The translations under genes were made by a program, and so were the position numbers. Below are positions 10,401 to 21,271 of a DNA stretch of 64,000 nucleotides, piece by piece. Where the stretch lies: positions 58,138,580-58,202,579 of the forward strand of contig CM069454.1 of the NCBI GenBank assembly GCA_035610835.1, in the 5' to 3' direction. Below the pieces are notes generated by a model, which had not been told where the DNA came from, searched no databases, and saw nothing but the letters and a program-made list of their open reading frames with translations. Source of the DNA: Ophiura sarsii (lineage: Eukaryota > Echinodermata > Ophiuroidea > Amphilepidida > Ophiuridae). How positions within the stretch are numbered: the stretch's first letter is position 1; each line of letters starts with the position of its first letter.

Positions 10401-11617
10401 CATCAAATACACAATCTGCAAATGCTGTCACAACTCCCCAATCCAGCTCATTTTCACATTCAGGCTCCGTAAGGGCACACTCAACTGTCCAATCTGGTTC
10501 AATTTCAACTTCACGCTCTGCAAGCACGCCCTCAACAGCCCAATCCAACTCTTTATCCCACTCACGCCCTTCAAGTGCGCATTCAAGCATCCGATCCCAA
10601 GCTAGCACAACATCTTCTGACAACTATAATACTACCAGCTCATATGCATCTCGGCATCAAACCGCTGCAAAGAGTACTCCTCAGGCATCTTCAACTTCAC
10701 ATTCTGCAAGTACGCCCTCAACAGCTCAATCCAACTCTTTAATCCACTCACGCCCTTCAAGTGCACATTCAAGCATCCGATCCCAAGCTAGCACAACATC
10801 TTCTAACAACTTCAATACTACCAGCTCATATGCATCTCGGCATCAAACCGCTGCAAAGAGTACTACTCAGGCTTCTTCAACTTCACATTCTGCAAGTACG
10901 CCCTCAACAGCTCAATCCAACTCTTTATCCCACTCACGCCCTTCAAGTACGCATTCAAGCATCCGATCCCAAGCTAGCACAACATCTTCTAACAACTATA
11001 GTACTACCGGCTCATATGCATCTCAGCATCAAACCGCTGCAAAGAGTACTACTCAGGCATCTTCAACTTCACATTCTGCAAACACGCCCTCAACCGCTCA
11101 ATCCAACTCTTTATCCCACTCACGCCCTTCAAGTACGCATTCAAGCATCCGATCCCAAGCTAGCACAACATCTTCTAACAACTATAATACTACCAGCTCA
11201 TATGCATCTCAGCATCAAACCGCTGCAAAGAGTACTACTCAGGCAACTTCACATTCTGCAAGCACGCCCTCATCAGCTCAATCCAACTCTTTATCCCACT
11301 CACGCCCTTCAAGTGCGCATTCAAGCATCCGATCCCAAGCTAGCACAACATCTTCTAACAACTATAGTACTACCAGCTCATATGCATCTCAGCATCAAGC
11401 CACTGCAGAGAGTGCTACTCAGACATCTAGCCATGGTTCGGATCAAATCCCTACATCCACTCGGCCTACAGGGTATACAACATCAAGTGCACAAAATGCT
11501 TTAGATGATGGATATGGCCCGTATAGCGAACACCTTCATTATGACGGGTATACCCTGCAACCATCCTCAAGTGCCGCCAGTACAAGCAGTATCTTTAAAG
11601 AATGTGCCATACAATAA
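7214..11617 (+). CDS. PARP12/PARP11/TIPARP-like mono-ADP-ribosyltransferase (3' part)
   Basis: Three exons (7214-7440, 9140-9364, 9835-11617) join in frame and give 744 visible C-terminal residues plus a stop. The family transfers single ADP-ribose units from NAD+ to protein or nucleic-acid targets, and WWE domains bind ADP-ribose-type ligands. Visible residues 10-65 are the second half of a WWE domain. About 80-290 are the PARP catalytic fold, with His170 in WHGT, Tyr203 in GQGSYF and a hydrophobic residue (Ile283/Val284 in YPEYIVEY) where poly-ADP-ribosylating PARPs have Glu. This H-Y-hydrophobic triad predicts mono-ADP-ribosylation. Residues 310-744 form a Ser/Thr/Ala/His-rich tail unlike vertebrate relatives, which end soon after the catalytic domain. 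The N-terminal exons (start codon, any CCCH zinc fingers, first half of WWE) are not identified and may be upstream or in the gap. The exact subfamily is uncertain. Confidence 0.85.
8086..8395. repeat. Two tandem 156-bp repeats in a PARP intron
   Basis: Two adjacent copies share CTTTTCCATACAATGACCAA and AGGTCAAAGGTCACATACCA, with a period of 156 bp. The repeated AGGTCA half-sites resemble nuclear-receptor half-sites, but here they are simply part of the repeat. No coding potential. Confidence 0.6.
8926..9107. repeat. CCGACCC repeat copy in a PARP intron
   Basis: It contains CCAACCGACCCTACTTGACA followed by CCCGTAAAACAG and TTTTTCATCACC. This matches the right end of the family seen at 36441-36699. 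It lies just before the second visible PARP exon. Confidence 0.45.
9140..9364 (+). CDS. PARP exon: start of catalytic domain
   Basis: The acceptor TTACAACACAG precedes 9140 and the donor TATAG|GTGAGT follows 9364. Phase 2 in and phase 2 out match both neighbours. It encodes the N-terminal part of the catalytic domain, including LAVKKMFLETMG and VQNRDLWEDLYR. In this family the latter corresponds to the helix before the NAD-binding HGT motif. Confidence 0.85.
9365..9834. other. PARP intron
   Basis: It is bounded by GTGAGT and TTTTTTATCGCAG. Open frames inside have no recognisable features, and no repeat family is recognised. Confidence 0.7.
9835..11617 (+). CDS. PARP terminal coding exon: catalytic core plus Ser-rich tail
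   Basis: The acceptor TATCGCAG precedes 9835, and one base completes an Arg codon from the previous exon. The exon carries the HGT, GQGSYF and YPEYIVEY catalytic motifs and then about 435 residues of Ser/Thr-rich low-complexity tail, ending CAIQ and TAA. The reading frame stays open through all five long repeats, whose length is a multiple of three in every copy. This suggests the tail is translated and tolerates repeat-number change. Confidence 0.85.
10520..11437 (+). repeat. Coding minisatellite: five 186/180-bp units
   Basis: Units start at 10520, 10706, 10892, 11078 and 11258. The fourth is 180 bp and the rest about 186 bp, encoding 60-62 residues each. Each carries STPS(T/S)AQSNSL, SRPSS, HSSIRSQASTTSS, SSYAS and HQTAAKST segments. 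High identity between units and their tandem layout indicate recent unequal exchange. There are no hydrophobic segments, so the tail is predicted to be disordered. Confidence 0.9.
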
Positions 11618-12441
11618 CAAACCGCTTCCAAATTAGGTATAGACGATGTCACCTGTAGCGTCATAGCAGACCCAAGCAAACAAAAGCTTGCCTGCCGGTG
11701 CGTGAGTGCGCGAATTACCTGTCATACAAAGCTTATCTGCCGTAATGCGTGCACATTTGTAGGGGGTGTCCATTATATAACATACACTAAACCAAACCAG
11801 TAATCTATAACAACAGCAGTCAATACAACAGTCCATGCATGATGGAATGGAACCGGGCACTTAACATTGTTGATCAACAAGAGGTGACATATTCTATAGC
11901 ATCAGCAAATAACTGTGACCCAACGTGAGTAAAAGAGGCACAATGAGGGAAATATAAAAATGAGTTATTTCCCAGATAGCAAGACTACGTTGGGCCAACG
12001 TATGCACTTACGTTGGGCCAACGTCAACAAATGATGTTGGGCCAACGGAATTTTGTCCAGCAAGCCAACGTTGGTACAACGTCAGTTGGTTGACGCTGGC
12101 ACAAAGTGGGCACAACGTTGGCACAAGGTTGTCACAATCGGTACACACCACACACACCGGTACAGACTATATTTAACTATATAAATATCTTGCATCCCTT
12201 ATCATTGGTGTTTTTAATGTGGTTGGGCCAATGCTGGCTTGTCGACGGTCGCCGCCTACCGACCAATTGCCAACGTCATTTTGTCGTTGATTTACCAACC
12301 AATTACCGACATTAAATCCTGTTAAAACTCAACGTTGGCCCGACGTTGGATTTCGGACCACGACCATTGCCGACGTTGGTCCAACGTTATGTAGCCGAGG
12401 TTCCAAGTTACAATTGTGTAATATTTCATAAGACTGGCTTT
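11618..12441. repeat. Region after PARP with ACGTTGGGCCAACGT palindrome cluster
   Basis: About 11985-12390 holds many copies of ACGTTGGGCCAACGT, GTTGGCACAA and related palindromic units, probably an old MITE built of short palindromes. The remainder is plain non-coding sequence. I cannot identify a convincing poly-A signal for the PARP transcript. Confidence 0.5.
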
Positions 12442-12826
12442 TTAAGGTATATTATGTGATCTTTCCAGTGAACGCCCTCAACATCGAAACAAAAATTGAA
12501 AGCAAATTTTCTTGCATATTTACATTTCTGATCATAAATCGTACATACATACCAAGTTACAGGGCGATACGATTCTTAATTACTTCAAAATCATGGTTTT
12601 AGAGTGAAAATAAACTGTCGTGATAACACAACACTTTATATTTTCACTCTAAATTCACTCTAAAACCATGATTTTGAGGTAATTAGGAATCGTATTGCTC
12701 TGTAACTTGGAATGAATGTATATACGATTTATGATCAGAAATGTAAATCTGCAAGAAAATCTACTTTCTATAAAAAATCATGAATAGAGGGCGCTCTCTG
12801 GAAAAGATCACATAATATCCCTTTAA
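12442..12826. mobile_element. Foldback TTAA MITE (ATTATGTGATCTTT family), copy 1
   Basis: It is almost fully palindromic. Left arm TTAAGGTATATTATGTGATC and right arm GATCACATAATATCCCTTTAA pair along about 180 bp, turning near the CACTCTAAATTCACTCTAA region. TTAA lies at both ends. Related copies are at 32181-32545 (full) and 56877-57023 (truncated). Confidence 0.8.
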
Positions 12827-13125
12827 CAAAGTTATGAGGTAGGGGTAGAACTTATTGAATGACCCTCGTAGACAGATGTAGTTGGCACACAGCGTTCGAT
12901 TTCTAGAATTTGTTTGTGTAGCAATTCAAAGATTTTGTATAGCATTTTTTTCAAACAATAGAATGGTTATTTCATAACTTACTTTACACGTTTTAGGTTT
13001 ATATGAATTGGGTAAATAAACAAACAAGACAACTTAGTTATAGTCATCTCATCGTACTGACTTGTATTCACTTTTGATTCCAACGTTCAAGGCATTACTG
13101 AATTAACCTCAAGTTTTGTACACAC

Positions 13126-13589
13126 TTAAGGGGGCTGTGCATCTTCAGGTACAGCCTCCGTAAAACTGCCGTAACTTCTTCATTATTCATTTAATCTATA
13201 TAAAAGTATACATTTATTTGTAGGAAAGGGTTCAATGAATCTAACCATGATCATGAAATTGACCATTTTGGAAAAAATTATAAAAAACACGTTTTTTGAC
13301 CCATTTTAGGTTCTGCAAAGATAACTCAAAATATATTTTGTCAAATTTTGTCATACTAGTTTTATTATATTCCTCATACAATTCCCTAGGAATCTTTTTG
13401 TTTTGTTGGAATTATCGACCAAAAAGAGCAAAAAAATGTGATTTTTTTAAAACCAAAAATGGTGATTTCCACGATTTTGGAGGTAATAATTTATTTGTTT
13501 AAATGTATACTTTTATATAGATTAAATGAATAATGAAGAAGTTACGGCAGCTTTACGGAGGCTATAATGAAGGTGCACAGCCCCCTTAA
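13126..13589. mobile_element. TTAA MITE with about 95-bp inverted ends
   Basis: The left end TTAAGGGGGCTGTGCATC and right end GTGCACAGCCCCCTTAA extend into long arms containing GCCGTAACTTCTTCATTATT and its complement. TTAA lies at both ends. A related arm structure lies at 41415-41932. Confidence 0.8.
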
Positions 13590-13649
13590 CATCGTATTCT
13601 ACTCACATGCCCACTATTTACCTCAAAAAACAATATTTAATTCTAACTA

Positions 13650-13800
13650 CCACGCATGCAACGGATTCACTCTCGCTCCACAATACAAAGGTTGTGGGTT
13701 CGAGCCATGTTGCTGCCAGTGTGTTGTGTCCTTGCGCAAGGCACTTTACCACACTTGCCACGCTTCACCCAGGTGTATAATTGGGTACCGGCATTAATTC
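13650..13800 (+). repeat. tRNA-derived SINE (in duplication unit 1)
   Basis: It has a B-box GGGTTCGAGCC and then a conserved SINE-type body, CAAGGCACTTTACCACACTT and ACCCAGGTGTATAATTGGGT. A second copy is at 14540-14700 in the second duplication unit, where the A-box-like TGGTCCAACGG is intact. The body resembles tRNA-derived SINE sequences I associate with marine deuterostomes, which is recollection rather than a search. Confidence 0.6.
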
Positions 13801-14180
13801 ATGTTGGGAAGTAAAACAGACTCGCTGTGCGAGAGGAGTGGCAAACCCCACAGCCAAGTATTACATGGGGAGTCTGGCCTAAACGCTAATGAAAAAGAGA
13901 TGGGCACTCCGCGGGCGAGCTTAAGAAGCTCGGCGCGAGTCTTTACTTTTTTTTACCAGCCTTTAAAAGTACACTCTGCGGCCCTTTGCTCTTGCAGCCA
14001 TGTTCTCGAAGATACAGCGGTGCACTCAGGAATTCCCCATGCGATTCTGCACACGGACAAAATCCAAGCCTCACAATTCTCGCCAATTGAGAACTGTTTA
14101 AACTATAGTACTTATTTTGCCTCAGGTCAAAAGGTCAAATGTCAATAGGCCTCTGTATAGGCTTATCATGGGCTTCAGGG

Positions 14181-15076
14181 TAGTTATAATAGTCATCTCA
14201 TCGTACTGACTTGTATTCACTTTTGATTCCAACGTTCAAGGCATTACTGAATTATAACCTCAAGTTTTGTAAACACTTAAGGGACATTAAGTGGTGTTGA
14301 AAATTTTAAATGTTTAAAAATTTACTTTCGACATTTTCTTGTACAAAGAGGGCTGATTTTTCTTAATCCTTATAGGTGTAAGTTCATACAATGTAATACA
14401 ATTATAAAATATACTAATCCCAGTTTTTATCATAATTGAGGGCGCAGCCTCTGACACATCTCTTAGTGCCCCTTTAACATCGTATTCTACTCGCATGCCC
14501 ACTATTTACCTCAAAAACCAATATTTAATTCTAACTACCACGCATTCATGGTCCAACGGATTCACTCTCGCTCCACAATACAAAGGTTGTGGGTTCGAGC
14601 CACGTTTCTGCCAGCGTGTTGTGTCCTTGGGCAAGGCACTTTACCACACTTGCCACGCTTCACCCAGGTGTATATAATTGGGTACCGGCATTAATTCGTG
14701 TTGGGAAGTAAAACGGACTCGCTGTGCGGGAGGAGTGGCAAACCCCCCCACAGCCAAAAATTACATGGGGGAGTCGGGCCCAAACGCTAATGAAAAAGAG
14801 ATGGGCACTCCGCGCGCGAGCTTAAGCGCGAGTCTTTACTTTTTTTACCAGCCTTTAAAAGTACACTCGCCGGCCCTTTCCCCTTGCAGCCATGTTCTCA
14901 AAGATACAGCGGTGCACTCAGGCATTCCCCATGCGATTCTGCACACGGACAAAATCCAAGCCTCACAATTCTCGCCAATTTGGAACTGATTAAACTATAG
15001 TACTTATTTTGCCTCATGCAGGGGTCAAAAGGTCAAATGTCAACAGGCCGCTGTAGAGGCATAACATGGGCTTTTA
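14181..15076. repeat. Tandem segmental duplication, unit 2
   Basis: Second copy of the 13036-14180 unit. It carries a different MITE (14277-14477) at the same TTAA. Small indels separate the copies, for example GCAGGGG near 15020. Confidence 0.8.
14277..14477. mobile_element. Short TTAA MITE in duplication unit 2
   Basis: A 201-bp element with ends TTAAGGGACATTAAGTGG and CTTAGTGCCCCTTTAA. It is bordered by TTAA and inserted exactly where unit 1 carries a different MITE. Confidence 0.75.
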
Positions 15077-15639
15077 AAGGGTAGTGTCAACCTATTCAAT
15101 ATGAAAGTTATCAAGTGCTGTAACTATTATGTGATATATGAAAGTATCCATTTTTTAATTTATTCAATGTATTCATTGAGGTTCAGTAGTCTGCCATGAT
15201 TCCGGTAGAACTACTTCATTCATATGCAGGGCCTCTATTGAAGGTCTCTGGCAGGCATTCTCAACTGGTGGTTAAAATTTGTTTAAAAAAAAATCATATC
15301 ATGATATAGCCAGATTTCATAGGCCTATGACGATCAGATGTATAAATACAGCAATTTTTTCGGGCTACACGCGCATGTGCCCTCAACAGAGTAATTAGTT
15401 ATTATGCTGCCTACATATTTCAAAATAGTTTGAAATTAATGTTATAAAGGGAATTTGTTGCCATTGTAAATTTTTAAAAATATGACCAAGTGGAGCTTCA
15501 ACAAGTTGGTTACTAAAATGTGGCGCATCAGTTAATCTAGTTGAGAAAGCCTGGTCTATGGTGTAACCGTTGGTTGATCGATGTGATCACGACCTAGGCC
15601 CGAATAAAAAATTATGTCACCGGCATTGACTTGATCACT
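15077..15639. other. Non-coding stretch with a MITE end
   Basis: TTAAAGGGTAGTGTCAACC near 15075 and TATCAAGTGCTGTAACTATT near 15110 match one arm of the 41415-41932 element. The rest shows nothing recognisable. Confidence 0.4.
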
Positions 15640-16030
15640 AATAATACTATAATAATAATAATAAAACGGTGCTTCTAAAGCGCCTCCCACCGAAGTCTCA
15701 AAGCGCTTAACAGGTAACATAACAACATTGAAATTACATTACAATATAAGAATAATACAATATGTGGATGAACATGCAAAAAACATTGTAAACAGGGTAA
15801 TCAATCATCAAAAGCAATTGTGAAAAAGTGTGTCTTAAGAGACGAATTGAAATGACTAAGAGTTTTACAGTTCTTGATGTGAAGCGGAAGTTGATTCCAA
15901 AGTTCAGCTGAAGCATAACGAAATGAACGATGACCATAGGATATGATTGCAATGCATTATGGGAAAATGTTCCGAGCTGCTGTTGCTCATTGCATTGCTT
16001 TGTGGGACTGAATTTCAATAAAACTCTGCT
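15640..16030 (-). pseudogene. CR1/L2-like LINE 3' fragment
   Basis: On the minus strand, 15941-15801 encodes 46 residues plus a stop. They include SYGHRSFRYASAELWNQLP, HIKNCKTLSHF and SLKTHFFTIAF, matching the conserved C-terminal end of CR1/L2-type reverse transcriptases. Downstream, toward 15650, is a short non-coding tail with CAAAGCGCTT and an (ATT)n-type microsatellite, as expected of a 3' end. The fragment is 5'-truncated and cannot be functional. Confidence 0.75.
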
Positions 16031-16059
16031 TCAGGTGTAGAAACCCCCAAACAGTGTAT

Positions 16060-16750
16060 ATTGTAAAGGGCCAATGTTCAAGTTTTACACAATAAGGCCA
16101 AAACTAAATTTGTTGTGTTATCTTTAAAGGTAGATGTTCCGATTTTCAACTTGAAGTTTTCTATTCTACATGAAAGGTCATCCTTAAAAAAGTCGTGTTC
16201 CAAAGTTTGAGTTGCATAGCTCTAATGGTTCTTATTTTAGACGCACAAGATGCTGTGAACTGTACCCATTGAGTAGTACACAAACTATATCGGTGGTTAC
16301 CACCATTCGCGGTAATTCGACGTTATTTCATCAATTTCTCCGTAATTATACCGATTTAGGCCGTCAAATTTCAGTATGATGATGAGAAAAATACGAGCTT
16401 TCATATGATATGAAAATCTCCGTATATTTGAAATAATTCTGTGTTACGAAAATGTGATCGGGTCATCTACCTTTAAGTTCCAAAAATGTTTTGATACATT
16501 ATTATGAAGTGTATGCATTAGTATTATTTTTGTACTTTTCTATATTTGTAAATGTTGCAAGTTTAAAAAATAAAAATTACTAGAAAAAGAAGAAAAAATG
16601 TTGAGGTCAGTTAGTTTGTTTCTGTGTGTTTTCTTTTAATCGTTGAAAAATATTACTGCCAGACCATGGCTGTTGTGGTTCATGTCAAGACAAAATTGGT
16701 AAAGGTCAATTGACATGGATTGTAATTATGATTATAGGTCAATAAATGCA
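16060..16750. repeat. Dispersed repeat interrupted by a TTAA MITE
   Basis: It shares AGGCCAAAACTAAATTTGTT-like and ACAAAATTGGTAAAGGTCAA-like phrases with 51270-51500, so it is a diverged copy of a longer repeat. It is split by the 16124-16476 MITE. No protein is recognised. Confidence 0.45.
16124..16476. mobile_element. TTAA-target MITE (AAAGGTAGATGTTC family)
   Basis: The ends are TTAAAGGTAGATGTTCCGAT and ATCGGGTCATCTACCTTTAA, inverted and bordered by TTAA. Interior phrases match the outer parts of 3418-4241, so this is an uninterrupted relative of that copy. Confidence 0.75.
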
Positions 16751-17239
16751 TATGTGTTGTTTCGAGAGAAATAAGACAAATCAATGCACACGCGCTGATG
16801 TTGATGTGTGAATAATGGCACGACCCTGCAGGGGGAGTGCTATTGTGAGCATATCAACATTTGCGCAAGAACATTAATTTTTTCGAGAAACAAAACATAC
16901 GCATGCATTGACCTAATTCATACACGACACTATACAAATCAAAATTCACAATTTGAGCACAGTTTTGATCTATGTAAAAAAGAATGAAAACATGTTAACA
17001 AGTTTGCTAACACCCACAGTGAAAACCGGCGAACCCGCGATTCCTAAACAACGAATCAAAACAATGCGTGTGGTGGTCGTATTGAACGGCGCACACGCAG
17101 AGTGCATTAGACACTGTCAATTCACTTCGCGTATTTTAGTTTCTTGCTTTCTGATTGGTTCGACACTACTAAGAGTGTATGAACTGAAATTCAAATGTGA
17201 CGGACCCAGGTAATGACAAATGTGCTGATAACGCTTAGG
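16751..17239. other. Non-coding stretch
   Basis: No recognised gene or repeat. An 86-codon open frame (16953-17213) has no recognisable motif. Confidence 0.4.
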
Positions 17240-17490
17240 CCATTAGATTTTTTTTCTTTTTTTTCTTCTATTTTTTCTATTTTTTTAGAATCTGAAAAAT
17301 CCAAAATTTCATCGATTTTTCAGATTTTCATTGATCACATCATCTTAAATACAAAAGTTCACTTTTACAAGGATTTCAATATTTTATATTGATAAAAAAT
17401 ATATATATATATTGAAAAAAAAACCGCATTCCGCATTAGTTTTACAACAGGAGAGGAGCTTTGAGACAAACAATTAATTTAATTTGGCCT
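17240..17490 (+). repeat. Dispersed A/T-rich repeat, copy 2
   Basis: Inverted relative of 1320-1670, sharing AAGGATTTCAATATTTTATA, CCGCATTCCG and GAGCTTTGAGACAAA. Confidence 0.45.
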
Positions 17491-18239
17491 TATAGTATCA
17501 CTCCTACATAAACATATTAAATTATAAAGTCTTTGAGAAATGTCTTCTCTTTAATTTGAGATATTGCACGCTAGGAATGGTTAATTATTGAGGAAAGTTA
17601 CAATCCCAAATGTTATGTCGGGTATGATTTTCATTTTTGCATTTTGCTTTTCTACACGCGGACTCGGATGGGCAAATGATTGATTAGTGGTAGTGCTGAT
17701 TCAGCGGTCGATGCCCAGGTTGTTGGATAGTCGGCCGGCCGCATTGTTACGGTTGATCAATATGGCATACTAATACTGTAGAAGGTGCGGGATTGGCTTT
17801 TTAGCGCTTTAGCGCGGGGAGTTAGCATCTGTGTTAATTAGCGAAATTAGCATCGGTGGTGCTAAAAACGCTATTATCGCTAATTTTGCAAGTAAGTGCT
17901 AAAAACGCTATTATACGATATCAAATAAATTTTCAAACAAATTGAGGTATGCCATCGCGCAATTAGCGCTAATAGCGCTAATTGCATCATGAGCGCTAAT
18001 AGCATCGGTGGTGCTAAAAACGCTATTATCGCTAATTTTGCAAGTAAGTGCTAAAAACGCTATTATGCATTATTTTTTCACTAAAGCAAATCATAATTAT
18101 ACAGGATGTCTCTAAAAAGGTTGTGTTAACGGAGCATGTTTATATAGAGCCCCGCAGGGTTCCGGAGGACACACGAATCACACCAAAGTGCCAATCAAGT
18201 ACAATTAGCGTTATTAGCGCAAGACCGCTAATCAAGTGT

Positions 18240-18713
18240 AATTAGCGCTAATTGCGCGACTCCTATACTTGGTTCATCTTCAGAAATTGCACTTTAGCGA
18301 TTACAACGCTAGGAACACGGGATATCGCGCTAATTGCGCTAATTGCGGCAGAGTGCTAACCAAGTGCAATTAGCGTTATTAGCGCAAGACCGCTAATCAA
18401 GTGCAATTAGCGCTAATTGCGCGACTCCTAGACTTGGTTCATCCTCAGAAATTGCACTTTAGCGATTACAACGCTAATCAAGTGCAATTAGCGCTAATTG
18501 CGCGACTCCTAGACTTGGTTCATCTTCAGAAATTGCACTTTAGCGCGTACAACGCTAGGAACACGGGATATCGCGCTAATTGCGGCAGAGTGCTAACCAA
18601 GTGCAATTAGCGTTATTAGCGCAAGACCGCTAATCAAGTGCAATTAGCGCTAATTGCGCGACTCCTAGACTTGGTTCATCCTCAGAAATTGCACTTTAGC
18701 GATTACAACGCTA
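18240..18713. repeat. Higher-order minisatellite, left part
   Basis: Alternating A units (ending GCGATTACAACGCTAATC) and B units (ending GCGCGTACAACGCTAGGA), sharing GCGACTCCTAGACTTGGTTC. It is cut at 18713 by the LINE. A non-repeat block at about 18079-18190 interrupts the array further left. Confidence 0.85.
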
Positions 18714-20093
18714 GTTAAAGGTAGGCACTATCCCTGTATCGAGGAGCTGAAAATTACCTTTGCCAACACATTCCATCAGTGTTGGATTTTCCCAAATGGG
18801 TTCTTTTTCCATTTGGGTGCTCCTTCCTACTCATCTCTATCCTTTATTCTCATCCTTTCTACAATCTATTCTACTAGCTTCTTTACCTCATTTCATTTTC
18901 ACAACACAGTTGGCTAGGAAAGGTAAGCCAAGTTAGTTGGCTTGGTAGTTTGTTGAAATCTGGTTTGTCTGGGAGGAGGCTTTTAATCCCATGGGTAGAG
19001 GCACTTGAACCCCGCAATGGTCATGGTAATAGGTGATAGCACACTGGGGTACAGGACACAGATCCCCTTTGTGCTGGTGACGGCGCATCGCCACACTGAC
19101 ATCAGGAGATGGGGGGATGTTGTCCACAAACGGATAATGACCTCCATCTTCTTTTGTCGGCTTACACTTGTGTGGATGCCAACCTGTGTTGTTACTTATC
19201 TTTTAAAATTTTTCCTTCTAACCTATCATAGAGATTGAGTAGGTCTTTTTGTGGGTCCCTACCTCATAGCCATATCATTTCCATCACTGGCAAGATTGGT
19301 CGACAACAACATCTGTGAACCATCAGTAGGGTGGTCAGTAGGATGGTCAAATCTCCATCAATGACTGGCATGTTCAAACTACGCTTAGCTGCTCAGGGCC
19401 GATCACCCGTCCCAGCGTCCAGAGCGGAGCAAACAATATCTGGAGAACACTATGATTACAAAGGTAGTCCATTACCTTGGGCGGAAGAGAGGAGCAACCT
19501 CCAACGGCAAAAGGGCGCAACAATTATAAATATTATAAATGTTACCGGCCAATGGACTCAACAGGCAGTCTGGTTGTCTGAACAACTGGAATTTAAGATT
19601 GGAGTCTGGATCTCCAGAGTTAAGGGCGGAGAAGTTGTGAACTAGTTGAATCAGCTTAACGGTCACCAGAAAACCTGTGCTGTTCCACAGCACAAACTCC
19701 ACTAGGTGTGGCGCACCAATGGAGTAAATCAGCCAAGAAAGAATAATGGAAGCAAATTATAGCACCAGGGTTAAAGCCACTGCAACAACTTCCTCTGACA
19801 GGTCTGATCCGCAAGACGGAACATATGACGCGTCTGCCTTAAACCCTTCAGGGAGGGCAGGAGCTGAGAACAGACATGGACGAGGGAGAACTATTTCGAA
19901 ATTCATGAGATGCAAAAAGTCAGTTAGTTTCGCGTCTTTCAACACCAGGACACTGAGACAACCGCACAACATGGGTGAATTGACGGAAGCAGCCAGCAAA
20001 TTCAAAATCGATGTGATTTGCGTGCAAGAACACCGAATGGTACACGATGCTGACATAGATTATACAAAGGTATCTGAAAAGTACACCTTGGTA

Positions 20094-21076
20094 CAGTGGC
20101 GGATCCAGGAAAATTTTAGGGGGGGGGCCCAAAAAAATGAGCTATGCTCGGACAGGGGGGTGTCTGAGGGGGGATGTGCCCCCCTCCGAAGTAGAAAATT
20201 TTTCAATTTCCGAACTCATTTGGTGCGATCTGGTGTATACTTTTGACCAACATTTTATCAAAAAGCCACCTCTTCATTTCCAATAAATATTTTGTTTTTT
20301 TATCAATGCACGAAAGAAGTTGAGCATATTATACTGATATATTTTTGATTTAAGTATAGATGATTTGAAAGTTCAAACAGGGGGGAGTCTGAGGGGGGAA
20401 GTGCCCCCCTCAGAAGTAGAATTTTTTTCAATTTTCGAACTCATTTGGTGCGATCTGGTGTATACTTTTGACCAACATTTTATCAAAAAGCCACCTTTTC
20501 ATTTCCAATAAATATTTTGTTTTTTTATCAATGCACGAAAGAAGTTGAGTATATTATACTGATATATTTTTGATTTAAGTATAGATGATTTGAAAGGTCG
20601 AACAGGGGGAGTCTGAGGGGGGAAGTGCCCCCCTCAGAAGTAGAAAAATTTTCAATTTCCGAACTCATTTGGTGCGATCTGGTGTATACTTTTGACCAAC
20701 ATTTTATCAAAAAGCCACCTCTTCATTTCCAATAAATATTTTGTTTTTTTATCAATGCACGAAAGAAGTTGAGCATATTATACTGATATATTTTTGATTT
20801 AAGTATAGATGATTTGAAAGCTCGAACAGGAGGGAGTCTGAGGGGGGAAGTGCCCCCCTCAGAAGTAGAAAATGTTTCAACTTTCGAACTCATTTGGTGC
20901 GATCTGGTGTATACTTTTGACCAACATTTTATCAAAAAGCCACCTCTTCATTTCCAATCAATATATATTTGTTATCAATGCAAGAAAGAAGTAGAGCATA
21001 CGACGTATATACTGATTTTTTCTTAATTTAAGTATAGATTGTTTAAAAGCTCGAACAGGGGAAGTCTGAGGGGTGA

Positions 21077-21110
<34 letters not shown>

Positions 21111-21123
21111 TCCTCTCTTTCTT

Positions 21124-21158
<35 letters not shown>

Positions 21159-21271
21159 CCTTTTCTTTTCTTTTTTTTCCTTTTTTTTTTTTCCTTTTTT
21201 TTTTTTTTGGTAGGGGGGGGGGGGGCCCGGGCCCGTCGGGCCCCCCCCCCCCCCCCCTGTATCCGCGCCTG
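20094..21271. mobile_element. hAT MITE inserted in the LINE frame
   Basis: It is 1178 bp with inverted ends CAGTGGCGGATCCAGG and CAGGCGCGGATACAGG (complement of the right end). Perfect 8-bp TSD CCTTGGTA lies at 20086-20093 and 21272-21279. The interior is about five tandem copies of a roughly 225-bp unit (GTCTGAGGGGGGAAGTGCCC, then ACTCATTTGGTGCGATCTGG), followed by long poly-C and poly-T tracts. No transposase. Confidence 0.9.
21077..21258. repeat. Poly-C / poly-T / poly-G homopolymer block
   Basis: It contains a C run of about 30, a long T-rich tract broken by C, then G and C runs. Lysine- or glycine-rich frames here are composition artefacts. Length and base calls are likely unreliable. 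Confidence 0.7.

Larger units (their letters stand above)
13036..14180. repeat. Tandem segmental duplication, unit 1
   Basis: This unit (TAGTTATAGTCATCTCATCG to CATGGGCTTCAGGG) is repeated immediately downstream at 14181-15076 with high identity. It contains a tRNA-derived SINE and a TTAA MITE (13126-13589). Open frames in the SINE part recur in both units and are not taken as genes. Confidence 0.8.

Noticed and set aside
10366..10623. Antisense open frame in the PARP tail
   Set aside because: A shadow of the low-complexity coding strand, with no motif.
12442..12826. miRNA precursor
   Set aside because: The fold is far too long and the sequence is a dispersed MITE.
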